A stretch of 64,000 nucleotides of DNA from Rhea pennata (lineage: Eukaryota; Chordata; Aves; Rheiformes; Rheidae): assembly GCF_028389875.1 (NCBI RefSeq), contig NC_084702.1, positions 39,245,053 through 39,309,052 of the forward strand, read 5' to 3'. Of the stretch, positions 62,546 through 64,000 are shown in pieces. The notes beneath the pieces were generated by a model. That model was not told the origin of the DNA and did no database searches. It saw only the letters and a list, made by a program, of their open reading frames with translations. Each line of letters begins with the position of its first letter. Positions within the stretch are counted from its first letter, which is position 1. Both the position numbers and the translations under genes were made by a program.

Positions 62546-64000
62546 CCGCAGGAGGGGCGCCGCCGTGCGCTCGGCTGGGCTGCCGAGCCGTTGCGCTTGG
62601 CACAAGCGCTTCGGTGGTGGTTTTTTTACTTATTTCTTTTAGGAAACTACAGTACAAAGCGTTGTTTTCCTTTCAGAATCTCTCGCAGGGTGATATTTCC
62701 TTCTAAACAGGAAACTTGCGTTTAAGGAAAACGGTTTACTTGTTTTAGTAAAATGAGTGTTTGAGAAAAGCTTACTTATAGTGGTGGCTTGCTTATTAAA
62801 CCACTGATTGTCACACGTGTAGCGATATCAGCTGCTTAATTGAAGTTGAAATCTCATTGGAGCCTGGGATGTCTGTGTGGCTGTTCGTTGAGATGTGTGT
62901 ATATATGTTGGTGTTGAAGTTGGCTGTGGAATTGAGTTTCAGGTTATCTGTTTACTGTTTAACTCTTCTTCTTGTCTTCCTCGTGCTCCTTCCTAAAGGT
63001 TGGGGAGGCAATTTCAGTTGCTTTTGCCATAGAAATGTAGTGGAAGCTTGGGAGACAGTACAGGTGGGAAGAATTTGTGTGAGTTGATTACTGTTGGTCA
63101 GGCACTGGTGTAAAAACAGTAAAATTGGGCTATATAAATATATATATAAATCTTTTTAAAAAAATAACTAGATGGACTGCTCCCACCCACATATTCAGTG
63201 ACCCTCTCGGAGAACTTTGGTAGTTTTGAGAAGCAGAGTTTGTGTTTGCAAAAGCCGTATTAATTCTTTGTATTTTTCAAGTGTCTGATAACTGTATTTT
63301 TTGTTGTAGTTCATGCTTACATGAACAATTTTATCTGTTGCAGATTTTTTAAAGGCTCACTTCATGTTTGTCATTTTTAGTCCTCAGACACTAAATAATT
63401 TTTAAATTAGAGTTAATCCACCCTTGTTCAGCTATTTAGCCTTGAATTCTTTCAGGATGCATGTGGGATGGTGATTATTTGTTGGTGTTTGTTTTGTTGT
63501 TGTGTTTCACAACCTCTTTTCATAGTCTTTCCAATTTGAATGGATTCTGAGTCACCAGCAAAGGAGGTTTCTTCCGTAGTAAACTGTAATAGAAAGGATA
63601 TATTCAGCTTTTTATCACCATGTAGTACTAAAACTAACTTTATAAAAATAACACCAAGTTGCACTTGCTGCTAAGAGCATGGGTGCAGTGAGGGCAGACA
63701 GTGAACTAAAGAAATTATATAGAGAGAGAAATGGTGGAAGATAGACTGCACAGATGCTTACTTTTTGCAGTAACAAGAAAAGAATGTAGAAACTTCTTGC
63801 AAACCAAGTTTTGATGATGATAAACTAAATTTTGGAATCTCTGTTTTTTTGTAGGGTCTTTTCCTCATCTCCTTTCTTAGGAATAGTCTAACTAAATTAT
63901 GGAAAGTATACTTATTGTTGAGTATGACATTCTGAGTCATGACTTGCAGTAGAAGCGAGTACTGCAGTGACTTAGGGAAGGACATAGGATGTAATATTGA

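Larger units (their letters stand above)
61945..62605. promoter_or_regulatory. CpG island and promoter of DTWD2
   Basis: Abrupt CpG-rich block containing DTWD2 exon 1. Upstream of the ATG it has an inverted CCAAT box, GC boxes (GGGGGCGGGCC near 62106, AGGGGCGGGCG near 62127) and a GGCCG repeat at about 61958-61978. No TATA box seen. The start of transcription is probably between 62,100 and 62,220. Confidence 0.9.
62392..64000 (+). other. DTWD2 intron 1, 5' part
   Basis: Starts at the GTGAGG donor and runs to the window end; no exon 2 (expected to carry the rest of the Cys cluster) is seen. Includes an NRF1-like word at 62460-62470, an 18-bp tandem duplication at 62511-62545 and a TA-rich run near 63130-63150. 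Confidence 0.8.

Noticed and set aside
61882..62657. Minus-strand Pro/Ala/Arg-rich open frames in the DTWD2 island
   Set aside because: Shadow of GC-rich sequence opposite exon 1, with no known protein.
1..64000. Search for CRISPR arrays, operons, phage genes, tRNA or rRNA genes
   Set aside because: None visible; the window is a vertebrate genomic segment with spliced genes, and no cloverleaf or rRNA-like block was recognised by eye.

Overview
The window is vertebrate nuclear DNA, almost certainly from a bird. The evidence is GT-AG introns, AT-rich intergenic DNA broken by CpG-island promoters, sparse repeats that are nearly all CR1 LINEs, and compact introns (14 exons of a very large gene in about 35 kb). 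There are no bacterial, phage or CRISPR-type features.

Region 1 (about 1-34,764, minus strand) is the 5' part of DMXL1, the rabconnectin-3 alpha-type WD40 protein linked to V-ATPase regulation. Fourteen coding exons were placed by hand. All splice phases agree and give an unbroken reading frame for the first 819 codons, with exon 14 running off the left edge. Introns hold one long dead CR1 (about 24.5-26.7 kb), three shorter CR1 pieces and several simple repeats. Two splice acceptors sit directly against very long T tracts.

Region 2 (about 34.2-35.5 kb) is the CpG-island promoter of DMXL1, with NRF1-like, ZNF143-like and GC-box motifs and a (GCC)8 repeat in the presumed 5' leader.

Region 3 (about 35.5-61.9 kb) is a 26-kb intergenic interval in which I recognise no gene. 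It holds an old CR1 3' end (about 48.4-48.9 kb), an unidentified GC-richer block (about 41.0-41.7 kb) and some AT-rich stretches that could be conserved regulatory elements.

Region 4 (about 61.9-64.0 kb, plus strand) is a second CpG island with exon 1 of DTWD2, a tRNA-uridine aminocarboxypropyltransferase; the rest of that gene lies beyond the right edge. DMXL1 and DTWD2 are divergent neighbours, the order known from human 5q23. In birds this block is, to my knowledge, on the Z chromosome (inference). I did not find a convincing novel system; the most unusual items are the microsatellite-built splice acceptors.
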